Below, one piece after another: positions 1 to 9,422 of a stretch of 64,000 nt of DNA. Where the stretch lies: the NCBI RefSeq assembly GCF_023703415.1, contig NZ_JAGMTU010000006.1, positions 1 through 64,000 of the forward strand, in the 5' to 3' direction. The notes below the pieces were generated by a model that had not been told where the DNA came from, ran no database searches, and saw nothing but the letters and a program-made list of their open reading frames with translations. A program made the position numbers and the translations under genes. This stretch comes from Microbacterium sp. USTB-Y. GTDB lineage: Bacteria; Actinomycetota; Actinomycetes; Actinomycetales; Microbacteriaceae. Positions within the stretch are counted from its first letter, which is position 1. Each line of letters opens with the position of its first letter.

Positions 1-75
1 CGGGGTCGGGGGCCCGGGGGGGGGGGGCCGGGTTCCCCTCTTGGGGGGGGCCCCGGGGGGGGGGTGGGGGGGCAC
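1..75. other. Low-complexity G/C run at window edge
   Basis: The first 75 bases are almost only G and C, with G-runs of up to about 13. Nothing like this occurs elsewhere in the window. It looks like a sequencing or contig-end artefact rather than biology. The reading frame that begins at position 41 runs through it and has no credible protein character. Confidence 0.6.
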
Positions 76-256
76 CCCCCATCGCCGCCGGCGGACCCCT
101 CCGTGCGACACGCCGACGACACGCCGAGGGGCGAATTCCACAGGCTGGGGAATGTCCGAAGCCCCGCCTAGCGTCGGATCTGTGGAGGGATCCGATCCGG
201 GGCTTCCGGAGCCGCGGGAAATCGCGGATCGAAGGCACCGGGACGACGCCTCCGAC

Positions 257-310
257 TGTGGACAAAGTCGTGGAGAACCTGTGTCGAAGCGGTGGAATAC
301 GGTGGAAAAC
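257..310. promoter_or_regulatory. Cluster of DnaA-box-like repeats upstream of nrdHIEF
   Basis: An exact TGTGGACAA lies at 257-265; it is the reverse complement of TTGTCCACA, the actinobacterial form of the DnaA box. Related GTGGA words follow at 270 (GTGGAGAAC), 292 (GTGGAATAC) and 302 (GTGGAAAAC). The cluster is about 125-180 bp before nrdH. DnaA is known to control nrdAB in E. coli; a role here is inferred only. Confidence 0.35.
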
Positions 311-320
311 TACACAGTTG
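308..320. promoter_or_regulatory. AACT-AGTT site containing CTACACAGTTG
   Basis: Positions 308-319 form an inverted repeat, AACT-N4-AGTT. Its core CTACACAGTTG (310-320) recurs twice near 11.55 kb, in front of a small stress-type gene next to a MarR regulator. The site lies just upstream of the NrdR boxes. No binding protein is known from the sequence. Confidence 0.35.
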
Positions 321-323
321 TAA

Positions 324-371
324 CTACTAGCCCTTGTGGTCGACCCGAATGTCCGCACCTATATGTAGTAT
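324..371 (+). promoter_or_regulatory. Paired NrdR boxes upstream of nrdHIEF
   Basis: Two sequences fit the 16-bp NrdR consensus (core CWATATATWG). Box 1 at 324-339 keeps both arms (CTA and TTGTG) but has a degenerate centre. Box 2 at 356-371 carries CCTATATGTAG. They start exactly 32 bp apart, about three helical turns, as is typical of paired NrdR boxes. NrdR is the ATP/dATP-sensing repressor of ribonucleotide reductase genes, so the operon is probably repressed when dNTPs are abundant. The nrdR gene itself is not in the window. Confidence 0.75.
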
Positions 372-434
372 TGAACTCCCGGCAGGGCCACCTGCTCGAA
401 AGCCGGGTTCTGAGGGGAAGAAGAGGCGCAACAC

Positions 435-668
435 ATGTCCATCACGGTCTACACCAAGCCCTCCTGCGTGCAGTGCAACGCGACCTACCGCGCACTCGAC
501 GCGAAGGGCATCGAGTACGAGGTGCACGACGTCTCCGAGGACGCCGCGGCGCTCGAGCACGTGAAGTCGCTCGGCTACCTGCAGGCGCCCGTCGTCGTCA
601 CCGACGAGGACCACTGGTCGGGGTTCCGTCCCGACAAGATCGACGAACTCGCCGCTCGTCTGGCGTAA
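435..668 (+). CDS. nrdH: Glutaredoxin-like protein NrdH
   Basis: This 77-residue thioredoxin-fold protein is the electron donor for class Ib ribonucleotide reductase; it reduces the NrdE active-site disulfide and is itself reduced by thioredoxin reductase. The redox motif CVQC lies at residues 11-14, and the C-terminal SGFRPDKI stretch (about 62-69) matches the NrdH-specific SGFRP region. The length is normal for the family. A GGGGAAGAAGAGG ribosome-binding region precedes the ATG. It is the first gene of nrdHIEF, 19 bp before nrdI, and follows the NrdR boxes. Confidence 0.96.
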   Translation: MSITVYTKPSCVQCNATYRALDAKGIEYEVHDVSEDAAALEHVKSLGYLQAPVVVTDEDHWSGFRPDKIDELAARLA

Positions 669-687
669 CCACGGAGGAGGCGATCTC

Positions 688-1131
688 ATGAACGCCGCCA
701 CCGCGACCGCCGCGCCGCTGCTGGTCTACTTCTCGAGCATCTCGGGCAACACCGCCCGGTTCATCGAGAAGCTGGGCCTCGAGGCGCGACGGATCCCGCT
801 GCACAGCACGGAGGAGCCGCTCGTCGTCGATGAGCCGTTCGTGCTGGTCACTCCGACCTACGGCGGGGGACAGGGGCGCGGCGTCGAGAAGGGCGCCGTG
901 CCCAAGCAGGTCATCCGGTTCCTCAACGACGAGCGCAACCGGCGACACATCCGCGGAGTGATCTCCGCAGGCAACACCAACTTCGGCGACGCGTTCTGCG
1001 CCGCCGGTGACATCATCAGCCGCAAGTGCCAGGTGCCCCACTTGTATCGGCTCGAGATCTACGGCACACAGGACGACGTCGATCGCGTGAGCGACGGATT
1101 GGAACGATGGTGGAAGCAGCAGCAGCAGTGA
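688..1131 (+). CDS. nrdI: Flavodoxin-like protein NrdI
   Basis: NrdI is the small flavoprotein that supplies the oxidant used to assemble the dimanganese-tyrosyl radical cofactor of NrdF. The 147-residue product shows the FMN phosphate loop near its N-terminus (YFSSISGNT, about residues 10-18), the TPTYGGG loop (about 54-60) and the GNTNFG segment near 95. A GGAGG site precedes the ATG. It lies between nrdH and nrdE, and its 3' end overlaps the proposed nrdE start by 25 bases, which suggests translational coupling. Confidence 0.95.
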   Translation: MNAATATAAPLLVYFSSISGNTARFIEKLGLEARRIPLHSTEEPLVVDEPFVLVTPTYGGGQGRGVEKGAVPKQVIRFLNDERNRRHIRGVISAGNTNFGDAFCAAGDIISRKCQVPHLYRLEIYGTQDDVDRVSDGLERWWKQQQQ

Positions 1132-3272
1132 AGGCCGAGGCCGACTACAAGGCGAACCAGGCGTACGAGGGGCTCGACTACCACGCCCTGAACGCGATGC
1201 TGAACCTGTACGACGCGAACGGGCAGATCCAGTTCGGCGCCGACAAGCGCGCGGCCCGCGAGTACTTCCTGCAGCACGTCAACCAGAACACGGTGTTCTT
1301 CCACTCGCTCAAGGAGCGCCTCGACTACCTCGTCGAGAAGGAATACTACGAGGGCGCCGTCCTGGACAAGTACTCGTTCGACTTCATCAAGGAGCTCAAC
1401 GAGTTCGCCTACTCGAAGAAGTTCCGCTTCGAGACCTTCCTCGGTGCGTTCAAGTACTACACGAGCTACACGCTCAAGACCTTCGACGGCAAGCGCTACC
1501 TGGAGCGCTTCGAGGACCGCGTCGTGATGACCGCTCTCGCGCTCGCCGACGGCGACGAGGGCGTGGCGAAGAACCTCGTCGAGGAGATCATCTCCGGCCG
1601 CTTCCAGCCGGCCACTCCGACGTTCCTCAACGCCGGCAAGGCGCAGCGCGGCGAGCTCGTCAGCTGCTTCCTGCTGCGCATCGAGGACAACATGGAGTCG
1701 ATCGCCCGCGGCATCAACTCCGCCCTGCAGCTCTCCAAGCGCGGCGGCGGCGTGGCGCTGCTGCTGAGCAACATCCGTGAGTCCGGCGCGCCGATCAAGC
1801 AGATCGAGAACCAGTCCTCGGGCATCATCCCCGTCATGAAGCTGCTCGAAGACAGCTTCTCCTACGCCAACCAGCTCGGCGCGCGCCAGGGCGCCGGCGC
1901 GGTGTACCTGAACGCGCACCACCCCGACATCATGCGGTTCCTCGACACCAAGCGCGAGAACGCCGACGAGAAGATCCGTATCAAGACGCTCTCGCTCGGC
2001 GTCGTCGTGCCGGACATCACGTTCGAGCTCGCCAAGAACGGCGAGGACATGTACCTCTTCTCGCCGTACGACGTGGAGCGCGTCTACGGCGTGCCGTTCG
2101 GCGACATCTCGGTCACCGAGAAGTACCGCGAGATGGTCGACGACCCGCGCATCAAGAAGACGAAGATCAACGCGCGCGAGTTCTTCCAGACGATCGCCGA
2201 GATCCAGTTCGAGTCGGGCTACCCGTACATCATGTTCGAGGACACGGTGAACAAGGCCAACCCGGTCAAGGGCCGGATCAACATGTCCAACCTGTGCAGC
2301 GAGATCCTGCAGGTCAACACCCCGACGACCTACAACGAGGACCTCTCGTACGCGCAGATCGGCAAGGACATCTCCTGCAACCTCGGCTCGATGAACATCG
2401 CGCTCGCGATGGACGGCGGCGACCTGGGCGCGACCGTGGAGACCGCGATCCGCGGCCTCACCGCGGTGAGCAACCAGAGCCACATCGCCTCGGTGCGCTC
2501 GATCGAGGACGGCAACGACCGCTCCCACGCGATCGGCCTCGGTCAGATGAACCTGCACGGCTACCTCGCCCGCGAGCACGTCTACTACGGGTCCGAAGAG
2601 GGCATCGACTTCACGAACATCTACTTCTACACGGTGCTGTTCCACGCGCTGCGCGCGTCGAACAAGCTCGCGATCGAGCGCGGAACGGCCTTCGACGGCT
2701 TCGAGGACTCGACCTACGCGTCCGGCGCGTTCTTCGACAAGTACATCGACCAGGAGTGGGCGCCCGCGACGGAGAAGGTCGTCGAGCTGTTCGCCGGCCA
2801 CCACATCCCGACGCAGGCCGACTGGGCCGAGCTGAAGGAGTCCATCCAGAAGCACGGCATCTACAACCAGAACCTGCAGGCCGTGCCGCCGACCGGATCC
2901 ATCTCGTACATCAACAACTCGACGAGCTCGATCCACCCGATCGCGTCGAAGATCGAGATCCGCAAGGAGGGCAAGCTCGGCCGCGTCTACTACCCGGCGG
3001 CGTTCATGACGAACGACAACCTGGAGTACTACGAAGACGCGTACGAGATCGGCTACGAGAAGGTCATCGACACGTACGCCGCGGCCACGCAGCACGTCGA
3101 CCAGGGCCTGTCGCTCACGCTGTTCTTCAAGGACACGGCGACCACGCGCGACATCAACAAGGCGCAGATCTACGCCTGGCGCCACGGCATCAAGACGATC
3201 TACTACATCCGCCTGCGTCAGATGGCGCTCGAGGGCACGGACATGGCCGAGTGCGTCAGCTGCATGCTGTGA
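1107..3272 (+). CDS. nrdE: Class Ib ribonucleoside-diphosphate reductase alpha subunit NrdE
   Basis: NrdE is the catalytic large subunit; it reduces ribonucleoside diphosphates with the radical made in NrdF. The 721-residue product contains [11 protein letters not shown], the [14 protein letters not shown] active-site segment, NLCSEI with the radical cysteine and glutamate, [18 protein letters not shown], and the C-terminal redox pair in ECVSCML that NrdH reduces. The frame stays open upstream to 1026, but those residues (an arginine-rich stretch) lie inside nrdI and do not resemble NrdE. ATG 1107 is preferred; GTG 1128, which overlaps the nrdI stop, is a fair alternative. It lacks the N-terminal ATP-cone of class Ia enzymes, as expected for class Ib. 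Confidence 0.97.
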   Translation: MVEAAAAVKAEADYKANQAYEGLDYHALNAMLNLYDANGQIQFGADKRAAREYFLQHVNQNTVFFHSLKERLDYLVEKEYYEGAVLDKYSFDFIKELNEFAYSKKFRFETFLGAFKYYTSYTLKTFDGKRYLERFEDRVVMTALALADGDEGVAKNLVEEIISGRFQPATPTFLNAGKAQRGELVSCFLLRIEDNMESIARGINSALQLSKRGGGVALLLSNIRESGAPIKQIENQSSGIIPVMKLLEDSFSYANQLGARQGAGAVYLNAHHPDIMRFLDTKRENADEKIRIKTLSLGVVVPDITFELAKNGEDMYLFSPYDVERVYGVPFGDISVTEKYREMVDDPRIKKTKINAREFFQTIAEIQFESGYPYIMFEDTVNKANPVKGRINMSNLCSEILQVNTPTTYNEDLSYAQIGKDISCNLGSMNIALAMDGGDLGATVETAIRGLTAVSNQSHIASVRSIEDGNDRSHAIGLGQMNLHGYLAREHVYYGSEEGIDFTNIYFYTVLFHALRASNKLAIERGTAFDGFEDSTYASGAFFDKYIDQEWAPATEKVVELFAGHHIPTQADWAELKESIQKHGIYNQNLQAVPPTGSISYINNSTSSIHPIASKIEIRKEGKLGRVYYPAAFMTNDNLEYYEDAYEIGYEKVIDTYAAATQHVDQGLSLTLFFKDTATTRDINKAQIYAWRHGIKTIYYIRLRQMALEGTDMAECVSCML

Positions 3273-3296
3273 CGCTCTGATCAGCCACTCTTCTGA

Positions 3297-4283
<987 letters not shown>

Positions 4284-4318
4284 GTCGCTGACTCACCCCG
4301 GGGCCCGAAAGGGCTGAT

Positions 4319-4360
4319 GAAAGGCCTGGACCTGCGGATTTCTGCAGGTCCAGGCCTTTC
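4319..4360. terminator. Hairpin terminator after nrdF
   Basis: A perfect 17-bp stem (4319-4335 with 4344-4360) has an 8-base loop. It starts 36 bases after the nrdF stop. There is no long T-run, as is common for high-GC actinobacterial terminators. It separates the nrd operon from the acyl-CoA ligase unit. Confidence 0.8.
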
Positions 4361-4589
4361 GTGTCGTCTCGTAAGCGCGGAGGACGACGACGGTGAACCT
4401 CGTCATCCGTTCGGATCGGCGCGCGGGTGGCACGGACGACTGAGTCTCGGCGGGTTGGCGACGCCGCTCGCGGATGTGCACTCTGCACTGCCGTCGTCCT
4501 GAATCGGGACGGCATCGGCGGGACCGGGCTGCGATCCGCACTCGTAGCGTTCCACTATCAACGATCGACGGTGATCGAGAGGAACCACG
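4361..4589 (+). promoter_or_regulatory. Promoter region of the ligase-DUF3556 unit
   Basis: This gap holds no gene. A -10-like TAGCGT lies at 4545-4550 without a clear -35 box. A small inverted repeat (TGCCGTC at 4489-4495 with GACGGCA at 4508-4514) lies about 50 bp upstream and could be an operator for the PucR regulator encoded at the end of the unit. Both assignments are tentative. Confidence 0.35.
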
Positions 4590-6047
4590 ATGTCGCTGCC
4601 CCACCTGCCCTGGACCTCGCCGGCCGCGGGAACCGATGCCCCGTGCATCGCGGACGCGGAGCGGATCCTGTCCTACCGCGCCGTCGAGCGGCGCGCCGCG
4701 GCCTTCGCCGAGCAGCTGCTCGAACTCGGCGTCGGAGCCGGAGACGTCGTCGCGATCATGCTCCCGAACAGCGTCGAACTGCTGATCGGGATGCTCGGCG
4801 CGTGGCGGATCGGCGCGGCGGTCACGCCGGTCAACCCGACCTTCACCGTCCGCGAACTCGAGTACCAGGTCGCGGATTCGCGCGCTCGGATCCTGCTCGC
4901 TCCGCCCACGGCTCCCGCGGTCGATGTGCCGGTGATCCTGCCGGAGCACATGCGAGCGCTCCCGGAGGAGCCGATCGAGGATCCCCGGATCCTCGGCGCC
5001 GATCTCGCGCTGCTCGTGTACACGAGCGGCTCGACCGGGCAGCCCAAGGGCGTGATGCTCGACCACGACAACCTCGCGGCGATGGCAGGATCCCTCGTCA
5101 CGCATCTCGATCTCTCGTCGAGCGATCATGCGCTGCTCGTGCTGCCCCTGTTCCACGTGAACTCGATCTGCATCAGCTTCCTGGCGCCGATGGCGGCCGG
5201 GGCGAGGGTCACGATCCTCGAGCGCTTCTCGCCGGAGCCCTTCCTCGACGCCCTGGACCGGTTCCGCCCGTCGTACTTCTCGGCGGTGCCGGCGATCTTC
5301 GCCCGCCTCGCCGAGCTGCCGGCCGAGCGGACCGCGCAGGTGCGCTCGCTCCGGTTCGCGATCTGCGGCGCGGCACCCGTGTCGAAGCAGCTGCTGCGGC
5401 GCTGCGAGGAGCGGTTCGGCTTCGCGATCCTGGAGGGCTACGGGCTCACCGAGAGCACCTGCGCCTCGGCCTGCAACCCGCTCTGGGGGATCCGCAAGCC
5501 CGGCACCGTGGGCCGGGCCCTGCCCGGTCAGCAGATCGCGATCGTCGACGAGGACGGCCGGCTGGTGCCGACGGGACGCCGCGGCGAGATTATCATCTCG
5601 GGCCCGACGGTGATGCGGGGGTACCTCGGCCGCCCGGACGCCACCTCGGCGACGGTGCACGGCGGCTGGCTGCACACGGGCGATGTCGGGATCCTGGACC
5701 GCGAGGGGTATCTGACCATCGTCGACCGGATCAAGGACATGATCATCCGCGGCGGCGAGAACCTCTACCCGAAGGAGATCGAGGCGTTCCTCGCCACGCA
5801 TCCCGAGGTGCTGGAGTCCGCCGTCGTCGGGGCGCCGCACGACGTGCTGGGGGAGGTCCCGGTCGCGTACGTCGTGCTGCTCCCGGGCGGATCCGCCACG
5901 GCGGATGATCTGCTCGCGCACTGCCGGACCGGTCTCACCAAGATCAAGATCCCTGCCCGCCTCGAGATCGTCGAGGCACTCCCGCGCAATCCCGTCGGCA
6001 AGATCGACAAGCCTGCGCTGCGGCGGCTCGAACCCGCCGTCCTCTGA
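4590..6047 (+). CDS. AMP-dependent acyl-CoA synthetase/ligase
   Basis: This enzyme of the ANL superfamily should activate a carboxylic acid as acyl-AMP and pass it to CoA. Visible motifs are the phosphate loop YTSGSTGQPKG (144-154), YGLTEST (284-290), HTGD (362-365), the hinge VDRIKDMIIRGGENLYP (378-394) and the catalytic lysine in PVGKIDK (Lys471). At 485 residues it is short, closer to medium-chain or cyclohexenecarboxylate-type ligases than to long-chain FadD. A GAGAGGAA ribosome site precedes the ATG. It heads a unit with DUF3556, an FAD oxidoreductase and PucR, so its acid is probably processed by those proteins. The substrate is unknown. Confidence 0.85.
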   Translation: MSLPHLPWTSPAAGTDAPCIADAERILSYRAVERRAAAFAEQLLELGVGAGDVVAIMLPNSVELLIGMLGAWRIGAAVTPVNPTFTVRELEYQVADSRARILLAPPTAPAVDVPVILPEHMRALPEEPIEDPRILGADLALLVYTSGSTGQPKGVMLDHDNLAAMAGSLVTHLDLSSSDHALLVLPLFHVNSICISFLAPMAAGARVTILERFSPEPFLDALDRFRPSYFSAVPAIFARLAELPAERTAQVRSLRFAICGAAPVSKQLLRRCEERFGFAILEGYGLTESTCASACNPLWGIRKPGTVGRALPGQQIAIVDEDGRLVPTGRRGEIIISGPTVMRGYLGRPDATSATVHGGWLHTGDVGILDREGYLTIVDRIKDMIIRGGENLYPKEIEAFLATHPEVLESAVVGAPHDVLGEVPVAYVVLLPGGSATADDLLAHCRTGLTKIKIPARLEIVEALPRNPVGKIDKPALRRLEPAVL

Positions 6048-6108
6048 GCGCCGGCAACGGCGACCCCCCCATCCGCACGCAACAAGACCCTGCACCGAAG
6101 GAGCTGAC

Positions 6109-7956
6109 ATGGGCCTGAAGACCGGGAACTTCCCTCCCGTCGACCTGGAGACATTCCTGCAAGAACCCCTCCGCCACCGCGTGAAGACGCTCGCCCTGCA
6201 CTGGGTCGAGTACGGCTTCGGCTCGGCGGCGATGATCCCGCTCACGTACATCGTGAAGATGGCCGTGCTCTGGCTGTTCGTCGGCAGCATCATCATCACG
6301 TCCACCAGCGGCGTCGGCTGGTTCTGGGAGATCGGCACCTGGTGGAACCAGCCGATCGTGTACCAGAAGCTCATCATCTGGACGATGCTCCTCGAGGCGA
6401 TCGGCGTCGCCGGGTCCTGGGGGCCCGGTGCCGGCAAGTTCAAGCCGATGACGGGCGGGATCCTCTTCTGGGCGCGTCCCGGCACGATCCGGCTGCGACC
6501 CTGGGCATGGCTGCCCGGGACGAACGGCGACCGACGCACCGGCTTCGACGTCGCCCTCTACCTCGGCTTCCTCGCCTCGCTCGCGGTGGCACTGGTGCTG
6601 CCCGGCACGGTCACCCCGTCCCTGCACGCCGTGCTGCCGGACAACACCTCGGGCCTGGTCCCGGTCTGGCCGGTCGCCGCTGCGATCGTCTTCCTGATGC
6701 TCACGGGCGTGCGTGACAAGACGATCTTCCTCGCCGCCCGCGGCGAACAGTACCTTCCGGCGCTCGTGTTCTTCGCGACCCTCGGCTTCACCGACATGAT
6801 CATCGGGCTGAAGCTGCTCCTCGTGATCGTCTGGGTGGGCGCGGCCGTGTCGAAGATGAACGCGCACTTCGTCAACGTCATCCCGCCGATGCTCAGCAAC
6901 ACCCCGTTCTGGCCGCCGAAGTGGTTCAAGCGTTCGATGTACCGGAGCTTCCCCTCGGACATCCGCCCCTCCCGTCTCGCGCACTTCATGGCGCACGTGA
7001 TGGGCACGGTCGTCGAGCTCGGCGCCCCGCTCGTGCTGCTGTTCTCCACGAACCAGTGGGTGACGTTCGCGGCGCTCGTGCTGATGGTCGGGTTCTGCTT
7101 CTTCATCGTGTCGACTTTCCCGCTCGCCGTGCCGCTGGAATGGAACCTGCTGTTCGCGGTCGGGGCCGCCGTCCTCTTCCTCGGCTTCCCGGCCTGGGGC
7201 GGGTTCGCGATCACCGACTTCTCGAGCCCGTGGCTGCTCGCCGGGATCGTCGCCGCGATGCTGTTCTTCCCGATCCTCGGCAACCTGCGGCCCGACAAGG
7301 TCTCGTTCCTGCCCTCGCTGCGGCAGTACGCCGGCAACTGGGCCTCGGCGCTGTGGACCTTCACGCCGGGGGCGGAGAAGAAGCTCGACGCGATCATCCG
7401 GCCCACCGGCAATCAGGTCGACCAGCTGCAGCAGCTCGGGTATCCGTTCGAGGTCGCCGAGATCACGATGCAGCAGACGATCGCCTGGCGCTCGATGCAC
7501 AGCCAGGGTCGCGGCCTCTACTCGGTGCTGTACGAGACTCTGCCGGACCTGGAGACCCGCACCGTGCGCGAGGGCGAGTTCGCCTGCAACTCGATCATCG
7601 GCTTCAATTTCGGCGACGGGCACCTGCACAATGAAGACCTGATCCGTGCGATCCAGGCCCGCTGCCACTTCGCCCCCGGCGAGTTCGTGGTGGTGTGGGT
7701 GGAGTCGCAGCCGATCCACAAGAAGACGCAGGAGTACAAGGTGATCGATGCGGCGCTCGGCGTGATCCAGCGGGGCACGTGGCTCGTGTCCGATGCGGTC
7801 GCCGCGCAGCCCTGGCTGCCCGACGGTCCGATCCCGCTCGACGTCACCTGGCGGGCGGCGCTGCAGCCGCCGGTGACCGCGACGAACGCGCACGGCATCC
7901 CCGCGATCAAGGCCGACGCCGCGGTCGGGGAGCTCGCGGAGGAGTCGCGGCGGTGA
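6109..7956 (+). CDS. DUF3556 multi-pass membrane protein
   Basis: The 615-residue product matches DUF3556 proteins of mycobacteria and related actinobacteria, whose function is unknown. The N-terminal part has the family-type LHWVEYGFG segment, then about ten hydrophobic segments (roughly residues 40-390), and then a soluble C-terminal domain (about 400-590). The frame is open back to 5905, but ATG 6109 has a clear GAAGGAG site and gives the family-like N-terminus. It follows the ligase by 61 bases and overlaps the next gene by GTGA. The topology resembles membrane enzymes handling lipid-linked substrates; that is inference. Confidence 0.8.
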   Translation: MGLKTGNFPPVDLETFLQEPLRHRVKTLALHWVEYGFGSAAMIPLTYIVKMAVLWLFVGSIIITSTSGVGWFWEIGTWWNQPIVYQKLIIWTMLLEAIGVAGSWGPGAGKFKPMTGGILFWARPGTIRLRPWAWLPGTNGDRRTGFDVALYLGFLASLAVALVLPGTVTPSLHAVLPDNTSGLVPVWPVAAAIVFLMLTGVRDKTIFLAARGEQYLPALVFFATLGFTDMIIGLKLLLVIVWVGAAVSKMNAHFVNVIPPMLSNTPFWPPKWFKRSMYRSFPSDIRPSRLAHFMAHVMGTVVELGAPLVLLFSTNQWVTFAALVLMVGFCFFIVSTFPLAVPLEWNLLFAVGAAVLFLGFPAWGGFAITDFSSPWLLAGIVAAMLFFPILGNLRPDKVSFLPSLRQYAGNWASALWTFTPGAEKKLDAIIRPTGNQVDQLQQLGYPFEVAEITMQQTIAWRSMHSQGRGLYSVLYETLPDLETRTVREGEFACNSIIGFNFGDGHLHNEDLIRAIQARCHFAPGEFVVVWVESQPIHKKTQEYKVIDAALGVIQRGTWLVSDAVAAQPWLPDGPIPLDVTWRAALQPPVTATNAHGIPAIKADAAVGELAEESRR

Positions 7957-9422
7957 CGAGGGCGGTGGTGGTCGGCAGCGGGCCCAACGGGCTCGCGGCC
8001 GCCACCGTGTTCGCCCGGGCCGGGGTCGAGGTCACCGTCGTCGAGGCCGCCGACGTGCTCGGCGGCGGTGCCCGCTCGGTCGCCTCGCCTCGCCCGGGGC
8101 TGATCCAGGACCACTGCGCGGCCGTGCACCCGATGGCGCCGATGGGAGCCTTCTGGCGCACCCTCGACCTCGACGCGATGGGCATCGCGCTGCGGTACGC
8201 CCCGATCGACTGCGCGCATCCGCTGGACGACGGATCCGCCGGGGTGCTGCACACCTCCGTCACGGAGACCGCGGCCGGGCTCGGCGCGGACGGTCCGCGC
8301 TGGGAGGCCGCGTTCGGCCGGCCCTCCCGGGCCTTCGCGAAGCTCTCCGAGGACATCATGACGCCGATGCTGGGCGTGCCCCGGCACCCGTTCGCGCTTG
8401 CCCGGTTCGGACTCGTCGCGGGCCCGCCGCCCACGTGGGTCGCGCGGTTCTTCCGCACCGAGCGGGCGCGCGCGCTCTTCCTCGGCGTCGCGGCGCACGC
8501 GATCAACCGGATCGACGTGCCCCTCGTCGGGGGGATCGGCGCCGGCATCATCACCGCAGGGCATGCGGTCGGCTGGCCCGTGATCGAGGGCGGCACCGGA
8601 GTGTTCACGGATGCGATGGTCCGGATGCTGGACGGGATGGGCGTGACGTTCGAGACCTCCCGGCGCATCAGGCGCCGGGAGGATCTGCCCGCGCACGACC
8701 TGGCGATCCTCGACGTGCACCCCCACGATGCCGCGACCATCCTGCAGGGCGCCCTGCCGGAGCGGATCCGCCGCGCCTACCGTCGCTCCCGGTCGGGACC
8801 CGCGGCGTTCAAGGTCGACTTCGCCGTACGCGGCGGGATCCCCTGGCTGAACGAGGAGGCCCGTCTCGCCGGAACCGTGCACGTCGCCGGCTCGGCGGCG
8901 GAGATCGTCGCGGCCGAGCACGACGCGGCCGTGCTCCGGCGGATGCCGGAGCGTCCGTTCGTGCTCGTCGGCCAGCAATACCTCGCGGATCCGTCCCGCG
9001 CCGACGGTGACACGGTCCCGGTGTACGCCTATGCGCACGTGCCGAGCGGGTACCGCGGTGACGCGACCGCGGCGATCGTCCGGCAGATCGAACGCTTCGC
9101 CCCCGGCTTCCGCGACCGGATCCTCGCGACCCGTGCGCGCACGACGATGGCTTCCGCCCTGGAGAACCCGAACTTCGTGAACGGGGACATCCTCACGGGA
9201 GCGAAGACGCCGATCCGGTTCCTCACCGGTCCGCGGATCACGCCGCGTCCGTACGATACCGGTGTGCCCGGTTATCTCCTCTGCTCCGCCGCGACCCCGC
9301 CCGGCCCCGGCATCCACGGCATGAGCGGGTACAACGCCGCCCGCCGCGCGCTGCAGCAGCTCGGTCTCCGCACGTCGGCGCACCAGCACGAGCACGAGCC
9401 GATGCCGGTGGGCGCGGGGTGA
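7953..9422 (+). CDS. FAD-dependent oxidoreductase, phytoene-desaturase-like
   Basis: This 489-residue protein starts with the FAD Rossmann motif VVVGSGPNGLAAA and the acidic end of beta-2 in VTVVEA. The C-terminal half has the YLLCSAATPPGPGIHGMSGYNAA segment typical of CrtI/NDP-related oxidoreductases. The start chosen is GTG 7953, which overlaps the DUF3556 stop as GTGA and has GGAGGAG upstream. Its stop overlaps the next start in the same way, so the genes are co-translated. No carotenoid genes are nearby, so carotenoid desaturation is not supported. It more likely oxidises the acyl substrate of this unit. Confidence 0.8.
   Translation: MTRAVVVGSGPNGLAAATVFARAGVEVTVVEAADVLGGGARSVASPRPGLIQDHCAAVHPMAPMGAFWRTLDLDAMGIALRYAPIDCAHPLDDGSAGVLHTSVTETAAGLGADGPRWEAAFGRPSRAFAKLSEDIMTPMLGVPRHPFALARFGLVAGPPPTWVARFFRTERARALFLGVAAHAINRIDVPLVGGIGAGIITAGHAVGWPVIEGGTGVFTDAMVRMLDGMGVTFETSRRIRRREDLPAHDLAILDVHPHDAATILQGALPERIRRAYRRSRSGPAAFKVDFAVRGGIPWLNEEARLAGTVHVAGSAAEIVAAEHDAAVLRRMPERPFVLVGQQYLADPSRADGDTVPVYAYAHVPSGYRGDATAAIVRQIERFAPGFRDRILATRARTTMASALENPNFVNGDILTGAKTPIRFLTGPRITPRPYDTGVPGYLLCSAATPPGPGIHGMSGYNAARRALQQLGLRTSAHQHEHEPMPVGAG

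Noticed and set aside
41..691. A 216-codon open frame over the start of the window and nrdH
   Set aside because: It begins in the low-complexity edge, reads nrdH in the wrong frame and has a shadow composition.
1026..1106. Extended N-terminus for NrdE
   Set aside because: The added 27 residues lie in nrdI coding sequence and are arginine-rich; they do not resemble class Ib NrdE.
7953..9422. Carotenoid desaturase (crtI)
   Set aside because: The fold is similar, but no other carotenoid genes are near and it is coupled to an acyl-CoA ligase and DUF3556.
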